Positions 9,366-18,510 of a stretch of 64,000 nt of DNA are shown in pieces. How positions within the stretch are numbered: the first letter of the stretch is position 1; the number at the start of each line of letters is the position of its first letter. Source of the DNA: Dehalococcoidia bacterium UBA2991 (GTDB lineage Bacteria; Chloroflexota; Dehalococcoidia; Tepidiformales; Tepidiformaceae); the NCBI GenBank assembly GCA_002346645.1, contig DEAD01000003.1, forward strand, positions 1-64,000, given 5' to 3'. The notes below the pieces were generated by a model. That model was not told the origin of the DNA, made no database searches, and saw only the letters and a program-made list of their open reading frames with translations. The translations under genes and the position numbers were made by a program.

Positions 9366-11810
9366 CCCCGCGAGCGCTGGCTCCCTCACCTGCATATAGC
9401 TAGCAAAGGTGAATTTCCCGTTCTCATAATCGATCTTGATTTTCTGCCCCTGATGGAATTCTCCTGCAAGAATGCGCCTCGCTAGCTCGTTCTCTACTCG
9501 TCGTTCGACCGTCCGCCGGAGGGGGCGTGCGCCCAGCTCGGGGTCATAGCCTTCCCGAACCAGTTCTTGGCGCGCGTTCGCGGTCAGTTCGATATCGATC
9601 TCTCGCTCTGCTAGGCGACTGCGAACCTCAGCAACGAGCAAGTTGACTATTTCCGAGAGCTCCCGCTGAGTCAGTGGCTCGAAGACGATGGTTTCGTCAA
9701 TACGATTCAGGAACTCGGGTCTAAAGTGCTCACGTAACGCTCTTTCCGCTGATTCGCGCACCTGTTCGCTGGCACCACTCTCTTCACTGCGCTGGGTGAA
9801 TCCCATCGTGAGGCGATTTTGGGCACCTGTTCCCAAGTTGCTGGTCATGATGAGAACTGTGTTTCGGAAGTCCGCAGTTCGGCCATGACCATCTGTTAAG
9901 CGCCCATCATCGAGGATCTGCAGGAGCGTGTTGAAGACATCCGGGTGTGCTTTTTCGATTTCGTCGAAAAGGACGACACGATAGGGACGATGTCGTACCT
10001 GTTCGGTAAGGCCACCCCCTTCGTCATGTCCTACGTACCCGGGGGGTGAGCCGACTAAGCGACTTACTGTGTGGCGCTCTTGGTACTCCGACATGTCCAG
10101 TCGGATCATCGCCTCCTCATCGTCGAATAGGCATTGGGCCAGGGCCTTCGCCAGTTCTGTTTTTCCTACACCAGTAGGTCCTAGGAAGATAAATGAACCG
10201 ATGGGACGATTGGGGTCCTTTAGTCCTGCTCGAGCTCTGCGGACGGCATCGCTGAGGGCTTGAATTGCCCGCTCCTGTCCCATCACCCGCTTGTGCAGAG
10301 TTTCTTCCATGCGCAGCAGTTTCTCATTCTCGCTCTCCTCCAGCCTTGAAATAGGTATTCCCGTCATTTGTCCTATGAGGTTGGCAATGTCCTCTTCCGA
10401 TATGCGCATTTCTGAAGGTCGACCGGAGGCGTCTTCCGCACGAAGCATTGCGTACTCATCTTGGAGGTGCAGTAGTTCCTGTTTGATTTTGGCAGCGCGT
10501 TCGTGGTCTTCCTTATCGACGGCGGTCTCCGCCTCCTGTGCTAGGGAGTCCAGTCGTTTGGAAATGGCCCGAACCTCTGGGGATGTCTCCTGAGCGTCGA
10601 TGACATGTTTGCTGGCAGCTTCGTCGATTAGGTCGATAGCTTTATCTGGAAGATGTCGCTCGGTTACATAGCGGGAGGATAGGCGTACTGCGGCGCGAAG
10701 GGCGTCGTCGCAAATCTCGACCTTGTGGTGGTCTTCGTAGCGCGACCGAAGTCCCTCCAGTATTGCGATCGTGTCCGCCTCAGAGGGTTCGTCTACATGG
10801 ACGGGCGCGAAGCGGCGCTCCAGTGCCGGGTCCTTCTCAATGTGCCGATACTCGTCGAGTGTGGTCGCCCCGATAGCCCTTAGCTCCCCCCGTGCTAATG
10901 CTGGCTTCATCAAGTTGCTGGCGTCGATAGCACCCTCAGCACCCCCAGCGCCCATGACGGTATGGAGCTCGTCAATGAAGAGGATGATGCCACCATCACT
11001 CTGGCGGACCTCCTCCATTACGGTCTTCAGGCGTTCCTCAAACTCTCCCCTAAACTTGGCTCCGGCCAATAGAGCTCCCATATCTAGTGCTCGAAGCGAC
11101 TTGTCTTGGAGGTTTTCTGGAATATCTCCGTCTGCAATCCGCTGAGCAAGTCCTTCGATAATGGCTGTTTTCCCTACTCCGGCCTCTCCGATCACTACTG
11201 GGTTGTTCTTCGTACGGCGGTTAAGGATCTGCATTACTCGCCGTACTTCGGTCTCCCGCCCGATAACTGGATCTAACTTGCCCTCTTTGGCTAGTAATGT
11301 GAGATCGGTGCTGAAGCGCTCTAGGCTCTGATAGCTGCTCTCAGCTGTTGGACTGGTCACTCGCGCGCTGCCACGGATTTCCCTTAAGGCACGATAGATG
11401 CCCTCTTTGGTAACACCGAGCTCTGCAAGTAGACCGGCAGCCCCGCTTTCCTCGTTATCGGCGATTGCGATTAGCAGGTGCTCTACCCCTACGTATTCAT
11501 CTTTCAATCGTTCCGCCTCGGCATTCGCTACTTCTAGCATCCTCACCACTTCCGGAGTGGTATAGATCTGCACGACTTCGTGCTGGAGGCGCGGTTGGTT
11601 TTTTAGCTCCTCGTCAACACGGGCCTTCAGCCTAGCAACATTCACTTCTAGCTTTTCCAAAACCTGCAGGGCTAGCCCGCCATCAAGGTCGGATAGTGCA
11701 AATAGCACGTGCGGAACGCCCCACTGACTGTGTCGGCGGGTTCGTACAGCCTCCTGGGAGGAGGCGAGCACTTCTTGTGCCTGCTCAGTAAATCGGTCCT
11801 GTCTCATCAT
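9363..11810 (-). CDS. clpC: ATP-dependent Clp protease ATP-binding subunit ClpC
   Basis: An 815-residue Hsp100 unfoldase that feeds proteins to ClpP. In order: two N-terminal Clp repeats (residues 1-145); AAA-1 with Walker [10 protein letters not shown] (about 208) and Walker B LFIDE; a short UVR-like helix pair ([12 protein letters not shown], about 430); AAA-2 with GPTGVGKTE (about 540) and [13 protein letters not shown]; and the D2-small domain. The short middle segment, rather than ClpB's long coiled coil, identifies ClpC. The start has AGGAGG upstream. It is the last gene of a dnaJ-like/hspR/clpC unit and so probably heat- and HspR-controlled. The proteolytic partner clpP is not in the window. 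Confidence 0.93.
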   Translation of the reverse strand: MMRQDRFTEQAQEVLASSQEAVRTRRHSQWGVPHVLFALSDLDGGLALQVLEKLEVNVARLKARVDEELKNQPRLQHEVVQIYTTPEVVRMLEVANAEAERLKDEYVGVEHLLIAIADNEESGAAGLLAELGVTKEGIYRALREIRGSARVTSPTAESSYQSLERFSTDLTLLAKEGKLDPVIGRETEVRRVMQILNRRTKNNPVVIGEAGVGKTAIIEGLAQRIADGDIPENLQDKSLRALDMGALLAGAKFRGEFEERLKTVMEEVRQSDGGIILFIDELHTVMGAGGAEGAIDASNLMKPALARGELRAIGATTLDEYRHIEKDPALERRFAPVHVDEPSEADTIAILEGLRSRYEDHHKVEICDDALRAAVRLSSRYVTERHLPDKAIDLIDEAASKHVIDAQETSPEVRAISKRLDSLAQEAETAVDKEDHERAAKIKQELLHLQDEYAMLRAEDASGRPSEMRISEEDIANLIGQMTGIPISRLEESENEKLLRMEETLHKRVMGQERAIQALSDAVRRARAGLKDPNRPIGSFIFLGPTGVGKTELAKALAQCLFDDEEAMIRLDMSEYQERHTVSRLVGSPPGYVGHDEGGGLTEQVRHRPYRVVLFDEIEKAHPDVFNTLLQILDDGRLTDGHGRTADFRNTVLIMTSNLGTGAQNRLTMGFTQRSEESGASEQVRESAERALREHFRPEFLNRIDETIVFEPLTQRELSEIVNLLVAEVRSRLAEREIDIELTANARQELVREGYDPELGARPLRRTVERRVENELARRILAGEFHQGQKIKIDYENGKFTFASYMQVREPALAG

Positions 11811-11869
11811 GATGGTTATTCCTCCTGCCCCGCGGGCGGGGTCTTCAGGGACGGGTGGTTCCCCTTAAA

Positions 11870-12250
11870 TCAGTGCGCGGGGTGGCCCTCGCTGTCGATG
11901 GTTGACGCGGGGAGTTGTGTCTGACGCAAGCTGTCGAGTTCGGTACGTATCTCGTCCAGCTCGGACTGGAGGGTACGCAGCTGGTCACTCATGCGAAGAA
12001 CTACTTCCACGCCAGCAAGGTTCACACCCAGTTCTTCGATGAGGCGCTGGGCCTGTCTAATGCGGTAAATGTCAGCATTGGAGTACATGCGGATGTTGCC
12101 GGTTGTGCGATGTGGGCGAATGAGTCCGGCACGTTCGTAATAGCGCAGTGTCTGTTGATGCAGCCCTACCAGTCGCGAAGCAATAGAGATTACGTAACAG
12201 GGTTCGTCATCGGGCAGAGGTTCGGTCGTTGGTCGGCGGCGAGGCATCAT
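11870..12250 (-). CDS. hspR: HspR-like MerR-family heat-shock repressor
   Basis: A 126-residue MerR-type regulator. The winged helix-turn-helix is at residues 20-85 (ISIASRLVGLHQQTLRYYERAGLI, with RTTGNIRMYS as the wing), followed by a leucine-rich coiled coil (RTLQSELDEIRTELDSL). This architecture, placed beside a J-protein and clpC, is that of HspR, which represses chaperone genes until chaperones are titrated by unfolded protein. The start ATG follows AAGGAAGGA. It lies 12 bases after the J-protein gene and 60 bases before clpC, so the three genes are probably one autoregulated operon. Confidence 0.88.
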   Translation of the reverse strand: MMPRRRPTTEPLPDDEPCYVISIASRLVGLHQQTLRYYERAGLIRPHRTTGNIRMYSNADIYRIRQAQRLIEELGVNLAGVEVVLRMSDQLRTLQSELDEIRTELDSLRQTQLPASTIDSEGHPAH

Positions 12251-12262
12251 CGTCCTTCCTTG

Positions 12263-13243
12263 TTAGCTTGCTGCCTGTGCGGTTGTTTTAGTCTGGCGAA
12301 GCTCCTCAAAAAGGGCGCGTTCAACTTCTGTTAGCTCGTCTGGAAGCATCACGTTTACACGTGCTACGAGGTCGCCCCGGTGGCCTTGGCTGCCCAGAAC
12401 GGGCATACCCTTGCCGCTCAGTCGAAAACGTCGGCCGTTTTGTGTAAGTGGCGGTATGGTGAGTATGACCTGCCCCGAGAGAGTTGGGGCTTCAACCTCG
12501 CCCCCAAGAATGGCTTCGAGATAGGGAACCGACACATCAACTGAGAGGTCGTCGCCGTTGCGCTCAAAATATGCGTGGGGCAGCACAGTTACGAGCAGGT
12601 ATAAATCTCCGGAACCCCCCCCGCCTAATCCAGGCTGCCCCTCTCCGGCAACGCGTATGCGGGAGCCAGTTCGGACTCCAGGGGGCACCTTAACCTCCAG
12701 TCGGCGGGGCTTTGAAATAGCTCCTGCGCCCCTACAGGTCTGGCAGCGCGCATTGCCTACGCCGCCGCTCCCTCTACAGGCCCCGCAAGTCTCTCTGCCC
12801 TGGAGGTTGACAGTGCGGGTTGTACCAGATGCCGCCTGTTCCAGGGTAATCTCAGCAGGAGCCTCGACATCCTGGCCGCGACGGGCGCCTCGCGGCCCTG
12901 TTCCAAAGATTCCCCCGAACATGCTGCCAAGGTCGACATCCCCGAATCCTCGATCAAAAGAAAATCCGCCGCCGAACCCAGCTTGAGCACGGTGACGCTC
13001 CATCTCTTCGATCTGTTCGGCCTGCTCCCAGCGATCGCCATACTTATCGTATTTCTTACGAGACTCTTCGTCAGAGAGCACATCGTAGGCGCTCTGAATC
13101 TCCTTGAAGCGATCTTCAGCATCTTTGTCGTTGGGATTTACGTCGGGGTGGTAACGGCGGGCGAGTTTCCGGTAGGAAGAACGGATCTCTTTGTCGGAGG
13201 CGTTGCGGGCAACTCCTAGCGTCGCATAAAAGCTTTGGGCCAC
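12263..13243 (-). CDS. DnaJ/CbpA-like J-domain co-chaperone with a reduced zinc finger
   Basis: A 326-residue J-protein. The J domain (residues 4-70) has HPDVNPND. A Gly/Phe-rich linker (FGGGFSFDRGFG) follows. The zinc region carries only two Cys motifs (CGACRGSG and CQTCRGAG, about 160-180) instead of the four of canonical DnaJ. Two CbpA/DnaJ C-terminal beta domains complete it (DLYLLVTV, then GDLVARVNV). It should deliver substrates to DnaK and stimulate its ATPase. The start is a GTG (13241-13243) with a weak ribosome site. It heads the hspR-clpC operon; dnaK and grpE are absent here. Confidence 0.9.
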   Translation of the reverse strand: MAQSFYATLGVARNASDKEIRSSYRKLARRYHPDVNPNDKDAEDRFKEIQSAYDVLSDEESRKKYDKYGDRWEQAEQIEEMERHRAQAGFGGGFSFDRGFGDVDLGSMFGGIFGTGPRGARRGQDVEAPAEITLEQAASGTTRTVNLQGRETCGACRGSGGVGNARCQTCRGAGAISKPRRLEVKVPPGVRTGSRIRVAGEGQPGLGGGGSGDLYLLVTVLPHAYFERNGDDLSVDVSVPYLEAILGGEVEAPTLSGQVILTIPPLTQNGRRFRLSGKGMPVLGSQGHRGDLVARVNVMLPDELTEVERALFEELRQTKTTAQAAS

Positions 13244-13299
13244 AACCTAGATTGTACATGGGGAAGTGGTAAAACACAACAAAGAGTAAGAAGACAATA

Positions 13300-13316
13300 T
13301 GACAAAGATGTTGTCA
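13300..13316. promoter_or_regulatory. Inverted repeat upstream of the dnaJ-like/hspR/clpC operon
   Basis: TGACAA and TTGTCA are separated by five bases, about 57 bases before the J-protein start. Read on the minus strand, a TTGACA hexamer (13312-13317) overlaps one arm and could be a -35 element; no convincing -10 was found. The site is in the right place for an HspR operator, but it does not match the classical HAIR sequence (CTTGAGT-N7-ACTCAAG). Confidence 0.4.
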
Positions 13317-13366
13317 ACTATGGGATCAGGACAAGCTAATGCTGCAGGGGGCTAAAGTGACAAAGT

Positions 13367-13395
13367 GCAGGCTGCGAGAGGCGCGGGCCTCCTGC
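13367..13395 (-). terminator. Possible terminator of the 71-residue gene
   Basis: GAGGC (13378-13382) and GCCTC (13387-13391) pair over a GCGG loop, with outer GCAG/CTGC pairing. On the minus strand it lies about 30 bases downstream of the small gene at 13422-13637 and is followed by ACTTTGTCACTTT, a weak T-rich tail. Confidence 0.35.
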
Positions 13396-13421
13396 ATTAC
13401 CCAAGGCAAGCGCGATTGGAG

Positions 13422-13637
13422 TTAAGCGCTTGCGGCTTCCTCTGTGATGTCTTCCACCACGATTTGATTCGATGCGTCCACGTGAATGCTGACGACTTTG
13501 CCGTCCTCTAGGAGGGCTTCCACGTTTTGCTGGTGGGAACGCCAGCCTTGGGGGAAGGCAAAACCATTCTTCTCGAGCGCCTCGAGGAAGAAGTAGCTCA
13601 TCGTCATTGGGGTCAGATAGAAGTCGGTGCTGTCCAT
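13422..13637 (-). CDS. Small acidic protein, unknown function
   Basis: A 71-residue protein starting at ATG 13637 with GGGAG about seven bases upstream. The first half is aromatic-rich (FYLTPMTMSYFFLEALEKNGFAFPQGW). The second half reads as short beta strands (KVVSIHVDASNQIVVEDI). There are no cysteines, signal peptide or membrane segment. It is upstream of, but separated by a hairpin from, the J-protein operon on the same strand. Family not recognised. The good ribosome site and non-random composition support it as a real gene. Confidence 0.55.
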   Translation of the reverse strand: MDSTDFYLTPMTMSYFFLEALEKNGFAFPQGWRSHQQNVEALLEDGKVVSIHVDASNQIVVEDITEEAASA

Positions 13638-13909
13638 TTGCGCTCTCCCTCGCAGTTGGGTCGCTCTTGCGACCGAGCGGGCCCATTATGGCGATCTAAG
13701 CGCCTCCCCGCCACGCCTAGAGCTTTTTTCGTGTCCTCGCAGGGGAAGGTTTTCGTAAGATAGTGCCTACCGGGCTTCTGGTAATAGTCTGCAGGACTTG
13801 CCCTGAGCAGCGGAAGTCCTCTTGGTGCTGATGTCGAGAAGAAGATAGGTTGCATTGTGCACGAAGCCCCGCGGCAGTAATCTCAGGCGTCTCGGAGGGA
13901 CGTTTCGCA

Positions 13910-14386
13910 ATGGCGAGATCTCGTTCCATTTTGGTTCCTGTGGTAGATGATGCGGCGAGCCTTGATGCAGTTGGCGTCAGTGCTTCCTTAGTCCGGCAGG
14001 AAAACGGTGTTCTGACCCTGCTTCATGTTATCGAGGTGGAGAGGAGCCTGCCCGTTACCGCTGACATGGATCTCGAGGCCCAACGGGGCGAGGATCTCCT
14101 AGGCCGAGCGCGGGTTCTGGCCGAAAGCGAGATAGATGGAGCTGCTATTCAAGACCAGCTTTTGCAGGCACGTGTAGCTGGGCCAGCTATCGTGGAGGAG
14201 GCAGAGGAGCGAAATGTGGACGTGATAGTGCTTGGGGTTGGCTGGACCCCCCTTCTCGGGAAATTCGAAATCGGGCCAACTGCTGGGTATGTTCTCAAAC
14301 ATGCATCTTGCAATGTCTGGATCGTGCGGGACCAATTGGAGTTGACGCCAGAAAATGTGGTTGAGAAGGGGTCGGTTGGCCGGTGA
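13910..14386 (+). CDS. Universal stress protein (UspA family)
   Basis: A protein of about 158 residues with the Usp alpha/beta fold. It begins with the beta strand RSILVPVVDD, includes LTLLHVIEV, and ends with the strand and loop VDVIVLGVGW...GPTAGYVLKHASCNVWIVR, where the ATP-binding G-x2-G-x9-G(S/T) pattern is only loosely kept. The ATG at 13910 was chosen because GGAGGG precedes it; a 20-residue extension has no such site. It overlaps the following trkA gene by four bases (GTGA), so it may modulate or sense conditions for potassium transport. That link is inferred from position. Confidence 0.78.
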   Translation: MARSRSILVPVVDDAASLDAVGVSASLVRQENGVLTLLHVIEVERSLPVTADMDLEAQRGEDLLGRARVLAESEIDGAAIQDQLLQARVAGPAIVEEAEERNVDVIVLGVGWTPLLGKFEIGPTAGYVLKHASCNVWIVRDQLELTPENVVEKGSVGR

Positions 14387-14793
14387 AAGTACTAATTATG
14401 GGCTGTGGGCGCACTGGGGCTGCTATTGCTGGTCAGCTTGACCAAGATGGTCACAAGGTCACGGTGCTTGATTTAAATGCTTCGCAATTCCGCCGCCTTC
14501 CGGACGCCTTTGGCGGACAGATGGCTGTTGGGAATGGAATGGATACAGATTCCCTTGAGCGGGCCGGTGCCCGCGATTCAGATGCTTTTATAGCAGTTAC
14601 CCAGGGCGATAATCGTAATTTCTTTGCTAGCCAGCTAGCCCGCGAGGTGTTTGGAGTGGAGAGTGTTATTTGTCGCGTGAAGGATCCAGAGCGAGGTGAG
14701 ATATTCGGTCACCTCGGGTTGCAGACATATAGCCCTACAAGCGCGGGGGTGGAGGCAATGCTCTCCATGTTGGTCCCTGCTGGGCGGACTTAA
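14383..14793 (+). CDS. TrkA-N (RCK_N) potassium channel regulatory protein, single domain
   Basis: A 136-residue Rossmann protein with MGCGRTGAAIA at residues 6-16 (NAD(H)/ADP binding) and an acidic TVLD at the end of strand 2. It binds nucleotide and gates a TrkH/KtrB-type potassium channel. It has only the RCK N-lobe; the usual C-terminal RCK_C/TrkA_C domain is missing. The GTG start overlaps the stop of the stress protein. The neighbour at 14797 is a full TrkA with both lobes, so the pair may form a mixed ring. No channel subunit is in the window. Confidence 0.85.
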   Translation: MKVLIMGCGRTGAAIAGQLDQDGHKVTVLDLNASQFRRLPDAFGGQMAVGNGMDTDSLERAGARDSDAFIAVTQGDNRNFFASQLAREVFGVESVICRVKDPERGEIFGHLGLQTYSPTSAGVEAMLSMLVPAGRT

Positions 14794-14796
14794 ATC

Positions 14797-15471
14797 GTGT
14801 ACGTCATCATTGCTGGTGGAGGAAAAGTTGGGTATTACCTCGCTCGCGAGTTGCTTAGTGGCGATCACGAGATACTTGTAATCGAGAGAAGCTCCTCTCG
14901 CGCTGCTGAGATCAATGACCTGCTTGAGGGCACTGTACTTCAGGGTGATGGCTGCGAAGCGTCGGTCTTGGATGGTGCTGGAATTGCTCGTGCTGATCTT
15001 GTTGCTGCAGTTACGGGCGATGACGAGGACAACCTAGTTGTTTGCGAAATTGCTCGATACCGAGGCGTATCCCGTGTCCTCGCACGCGTAAACAATCCTA
15101 CTAACGCGCAGCTATTCCAGAAGCGTGGAATTGAGACAACTGTTTCAGCCACTGAGGCGATTCTTTTTCAGATTGAGCAGGAACTTCCGGTCACAGCCAT
15201 GGTTCCAGTTATGCAACTGCACCAGGGGCTAGAGCTAGTAGAGGTTCGGCTTGGCGAAACCTCTCCCGTCGTCGGGAGGACTCCCCGAGAAGTTTTGCTC
15301 CCCCCCGAATCGCTAATCGCTTTGATCGTTGATTCTGGTGGTGTTCCCCGGGTTCCTGGTGCTGATACTACCCTCACTGCCGGTGATGCCCTTGTTGTGG
15401 TCACACGGGCCGAGAGCAAGGGTATGCTTCAGGAAGCTCTAATCGGGGGAGCACATGGGTTTGACACATGA
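14797..15471 (+). CDS. trkA: TrkA family potassium uptake regulatory protein
   Basis: A 224-residue protein with an RCK_N domain (IIAGGGKVGYYLA at residues 4-16, LVIERSSSR at strand 2) and a TrkA_C ligand-binding domain (from about 140; VEVRLGETSPVVGRTPREV, ending GDALVVVTR). It is the regulatory subunit of a Trk/Ktr potassium transporter on the inner membrane face. Its GTG start is three bases after the shorter RCK protein, which indicates co-translation. PheA follows after 15 bases on the same strand, probably in one transcript without functional relation. Confidence 0.9.
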   Translation: MYVIIAGGGKVGYYLARELLSGDHEILVIERSSSRAAEINDLLEGTVLQGDGCEASVLDGAGIARADLVAAVTGDDEDNLVVCEIARYRGVSRVLARVNNPTNAQLFQKRGIETTVSATEAILFQIEQELPVTAMVPVMQLHQGLELVEVRLGETSPVVGRTPREVLLPPESLIALIVDSGGVPRVPGADTTLTAGDALVVVTRAESKGMLQEALIGGAHGFDT

Positions 15472-15486
15472 GCCGGGTGGGATCGT

Positions 15487-16302
15487 GTGAAGATCGCTTA
15501 TCTCGGTCCGCCGGGAACTTTTGGCGAGGAGGCGGCGCGCCGCTTTGCCCCTGGCGACGAACTGATCCCCTGCTCCACCCATAGCGCTGTCGCACGTGCT
15601 GTCGAGTTAGGTCAGGCTGACGCAGGAGTGATGGCTATCGAGAATAGCCTCAATGGCTCTGTGGCTGAAACCCTCGACATCCTTATTCACGAAACTGTCC
15701 TCAAGATTCATGGCGAACTAGTTGTGCCCGTTGCTCACAATCTGATTGCTGCCCCGGGGATGACCATCTCGGACATCAATCTTGTCTACTCTCATACCCA
15801 AGCGCTGGGCCAATGCAGTGCCTTTCTTGAGACGAGCTGCCCCAATGCTCAACGAGTAGCGGCGCTTTCTACTGCTCAGGCCGTAGAACTTGCAGTGGCG
15901 CACCAAGGCGCTGCCGCTATCGCTACGTTAAGAGCCGCCGAGATCTTCGGGGCCGATGTTCTGGCTAGAGGTATTCAAGATCAGGACAACAACGCTACCC
16001 GCTTTGTTGTAATAGGTACTCACCAACCCGAACCCAGTGGTCGCGATCGTACGTCGATTGCCTTTGAGTTCTCAGGTGACCGTGCCGGCCTTTTGACATC
16101 GGCACTAAACGAATTCTCCAGCCGGGGCATTAACTGCACGAAGATGGAGAGTCGCCCCACACGGGCCACCTTCGGTGAATATATCTTCCTAATCGACTTT
16201 GAAGGCCATGTCCTAGATCGTGAGTGTGCCAAGGCCCTTGAGGGGCTGACCTCAATGACCAGCATGCTAAAGGTCTTTGGTAGTTATCCTCAGGCGAAGT
16301 AG
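15487..16302 (+). CDS. pheA: Prephenate dehydratase
   Basis: The 271-residue enzyme converts prephenate to phenylpyruvate in phenylalanine synthesis. The catalytic PDT domain has AYLGPPGTFGEEAA at the N-terminus, ENSLNGSVAETLD near residue 57, and the TRF motif in NNATRFVVIG near residue 172. A C-terminal ACT domain (residues 187-268) has the ESRPTR phenylalanine-binding motif, so feedback inhibition by phenylalanine is expected. The start is a GTG (15487). No chorismate mutase domain is present, which matches the monofunctional form. Confidence 0.94.
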   Translation: MKIAYLGPPGTFGEEAARRFAPGDELIPCSTHSAVARAVELGQADAGVMAIENSLNGSVAETLDILIHETVLKIHGELVVPVAHNLIAAPGMTISDINLVYSHTQALGQCSAFLETSCPNAQRVAALSTAQAVELAVAHQGAAAIATLRAAEIFGADVLARGIQDQDNNATRFVVIGTHQPEPSGRDRTSIAFEFSGDRAGLLTSALNEFSSRGINCTKMESRPTRATFGEYIFLIDFEGHVLDRECAKALEGLTSMTSMLKVFGSYPQAK

Positions 16303-16312
16303 AACTCTGGCC

Positions 16313-16346
16313 ACGAGCCTTCTCGTTTTTGGGGTCCAGCAGGGAC
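16313..16346 (+). terminator. Tandem weak hairpins after pheA
   Basis: ACGAG and CTCGT pair over a CCTT loop and are followed by TTTT. A second hairpin, GGTCC/GGACC, comes directly after, then TTGTT. The location 10 bases after the pheA stop fits a terminator, though stems are short. Confidence 0.4.
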
Positions 16347-16409
16347 CTTGTTAAGGTCCGCAACGTACAAACCATCTCGAGCAATGGGCTTCTTTAAAGC
16401 TGCGGGAAC

Positions 16410-17450
16410 GTGGAAGGCAGTAATGACTTGGACGCAGTGAGGACAAACCTTCAAGATGGAATAGTGAGTTCATCGGTACAGGTTGCTGCACTCAGCCGAA
16501 GCTTCGGCGAGATCAAAGCCGTCGACGAAATTTCCTTTGAAGTTGGTGAGGCTGAGATTTTCGGTTTCCTAGGCCCCAACGGCGCTGGTAAGACCACTAC
16601 CATCTCGATGCTGTGCACACTTCTTCGGCCAACATCAGGACGTGCCACTATCGGTGGTTATGAAATAGTCGACGATCCAGAAGGTGTCCGTCGCGAGATC
16701 GGTATTGTCTTCCAGGATTCCACGGTGGATGAGCGGTTGACTGCCCGAGAGAACCTTGTCTTTCATGGGGAGCTCTTTGGCATGGCCCGCAACGATATAC
16801 GTCCTCGGGCTGAGCAGCTCCTTGACCGCGTTGGTCTGTTGGGACGTGCTGACGACGCTGTAATTACTTTCTCAGGTGGTATGCGCAGACGCCTCGAGGT
16901 TGCGCGTGGGCTCATGCACTGGCCCTCAGTACTCTTCCTCGATGAACCCACTGTCGGTCTTGATCCTCAGACTCGCCGCAGTATTTGGGCCTATGCCCGT
17001 TCCCTTCGAGATACGGAGGGAGTAACCATCTTTTTGACTACCCACTACATGGACGAGGCTGAGGCCTGCGATCGAGTCGCAATCATGGATCACGGCAAGA
17101 TCGTTGCAATTGATACGCCTGAACGCTTGAAAGCGCGGCTTGGAGGGGATCTTGTTTCCCTCTCTGGCCCGGATAATGAGGCGCTTGCTCGTGAGGTCAG
17201 GGATTCTTTCGAGATCGACCCGCGCTTTGAGAACAATGCCGTCGAATTCAATATCGAGCGTGGGGGCGATTTTATTCCCATCCTTCTGAACCGTATCCAG
17301 GGTGAGGTTCGCTCCGTCGGTATCCGCCCGCCCACCTTGGAAGATGTGTTTGTCTCGATGACGGGCCATCAGATTCGTGAAGCTGAAGCGAGCGAGGAGG
17401 ATAAGCTCCGGTCTATGCACCAAAGGGGCTTTGGGAGGAGGGGCGGATGA
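16410..17450 (+). CDS. ABC exporter ATP-binding protein (DrrA/NodI-like)
   Basis: A 346-residue ABC ATPase. It has Walker A GPNGAGKTT (about residues 55-63), Q-loop FQDST, signature FSGGMRRRLEVARGL (about 150), Walker B VLFLDEPT and the H-loop TTHYMDEAE. The C-terminal extension of about 100 residues (RLGGDLVSL to LEDVFVSMTGHQIRE) is that of the DrrA/ABC-2 family. It powers export of a hydrophobic compound or polysaccharide through the membrane partner that overlaps it by four bases. The start is uncertain: GTG at 16410 is given, and GTGs at 16437 and 16463 are possible. Confidence 0.9.
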   Translation: MEGSNDLDAVRTNLQDGIVSSSVQVAALSRSFGEIKAVDEISFEVGEAEIFGFLGPNGAGKTTTISMLCTLLRPTSGRATIGGYEIVDDPEGVRREIGIVFQDSTVDERLTARENLVFHGELFGMARNDIRPRAEQLLDRVGLLGRADDAVITFSGGMRRRLEVARGLMHWPSVLFLDEPTVGLDPQTRRSIWAYARSLRDTEGVTIFLTTHYMDEAEACDRVAIMDHGKIVAIDTPERLKARLGGDLVSLSGPDNEALAREVRDSFEIDPRFENNAVEFNIERGGDFIPILLNRIQGEVRSVGIRPPTLEDVFVSMTGHQIREAEASEEDKLRSMHQRGFGRRGG

Positions 17451-18334
17451 CTGCCGACCAGGCCACTGCAGAAGTAGGTAAGCATTCCGAAATAGGTTCA
17501 ACGCGCCGCAGCACTGGTCGTGCAAGCTTCCTTCAGGTAGTTCGTGTTATCTGGCTTCGGGAGATACTCATATACGTCCGAGATCGCCCTCGCATGATCT
17601 CTGCCTTTGCAATGCCCGTCCTCATGCTAGTCCTGTTTGGAGAAGGGCTAGGTAACAGTATTGCCACTCTTCCCGGGGATATTAGTTACCGGCAGTTCTT
17701 CTTCCCTGGCATGGTCGCGATGCAGGTGCTGATGAGCTCCGTTTTCTCAGGCGTTTCTATTGTCACTGATCGGCAGTTCGGGTTCCTTCGTGAGATCCTG
17801 GTAGCGCCTGTTAGTCGTACTGCTATCTGCTTTGGGAAGATTGTGGGTGGGGCAACCCTGGCCCTTGCAAATGGACTTGTGATGTTCGCGATTGCTCCCC
17901 TGCTTGGAATCGATATCTCTCTCGAGATTGTTGCTAAATTAATTGGTCTTATTGCCCTCGTGTCGTTCATGCTTACAGGGGTGGGTGTGGCTATGGGAAG
18001 CCGGCTTCGCTCTGTCGAGAGTTTCCAGATGCTGTCCCAAGTTGCGATCATGCCGGGTATGTTTTTGTCCGGTATTTTCTTCCCTGTTAATAACCTTCCC
18101 GTCTGGATGGACGTCCTTGTAAAGGTTAATCCGGTCACCTATGCAGTAGCGCCTATCAGAGAGATAGCGCTCTCAAAGCAGCTTAGCGAGCTTCCTGCTG
18201 ATGCTCCTTTCCAGATCACCCATGTTGATTGGTTTGGCTATACCCTCAGCACCTGGGAAGAGCTCGGTATCGTTGTCATCTTCGGGGTTGCCATGCTCAC
18301 AATCGCCATCCGTGGCGTTCGTACCGTGGATTAA
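17447..18334 (+). CDS. ABC-2 type transporter permease (DrrB/NodJ-like)
   Basis: A 295-residue inner-membrane protein with about six hydrophobic helices. The ABC-2 signature near residues 180-225 (GVAMGSRLRSVESFQMLSQVAIMPGMFLSGIFFP) is clear, and the conserved FPVNNLP...NPVTYAV loop follows. It starts inside the stop of the ATPase gene (ATGA), so the two make a two-component exporter, expected to work as a dimer of each. Substrate unknown; drug or lipid export is usual for the family. A strong terminator lies about 120 bases downstream. Confidence 0.9.
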   Translation: MTADQATAEVGKHSEIGSTRRSTGRASFLQVVRVIWLREILIYVRDRPRMISAFAMPVLMLVLFGEGLGNSIATLPGDISYRQFFFPGMVAMQVLMSSVFSGVSIVTDRQFGFLREILVAPVSRTAICFGKIVGGATLALANGLVMFAIAPLLGIDISLEIVAKLIGLIALVSFMLTGVGVAMGSRLRSVESFQMLSQVAIMPGMFLSGIFFPVNNLPVWMDVLVKVNPVTYAVAPIREIALSKQLSELPADAPFQITHVDWFGYTLSTWEELGIVVIFGVAMLTIAIRGVRTVD

Positions 18335-18454
18335 AAAGCCACCATTGAGTGGATCCTTGAAACGGCGATGCGGCTCTGTTGGTCCATGAATGAAGAGTAG
18401 TCGCCAAGTTGAGATAAAGCGAAGGTCTCTTGGCGTTGGGCAAAACCTAGAAAT

Positions 18455-18491
18455 AACAAAACAGGGCACCCAATAGGTGCCCTGTTTTGTT
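18455..18491. terminator. Strong bidirectional terminator
   Basis: A perfect 16-base-pair stem (arms 18455-18470 and 18476-18491) with loop CAATA. The GC core CAGGGCACC is flanked by AACAAAA/TTTTGTT, so a T-run exits the stem on both strands. It sits between the convergent ABC-2 permease and amidohydrolase genes and would stop transcription from both sides. Confidence 0.92.
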
Positions 18492-18510
18492 TAGCTGGGT
18501 TGGTGGTGAG

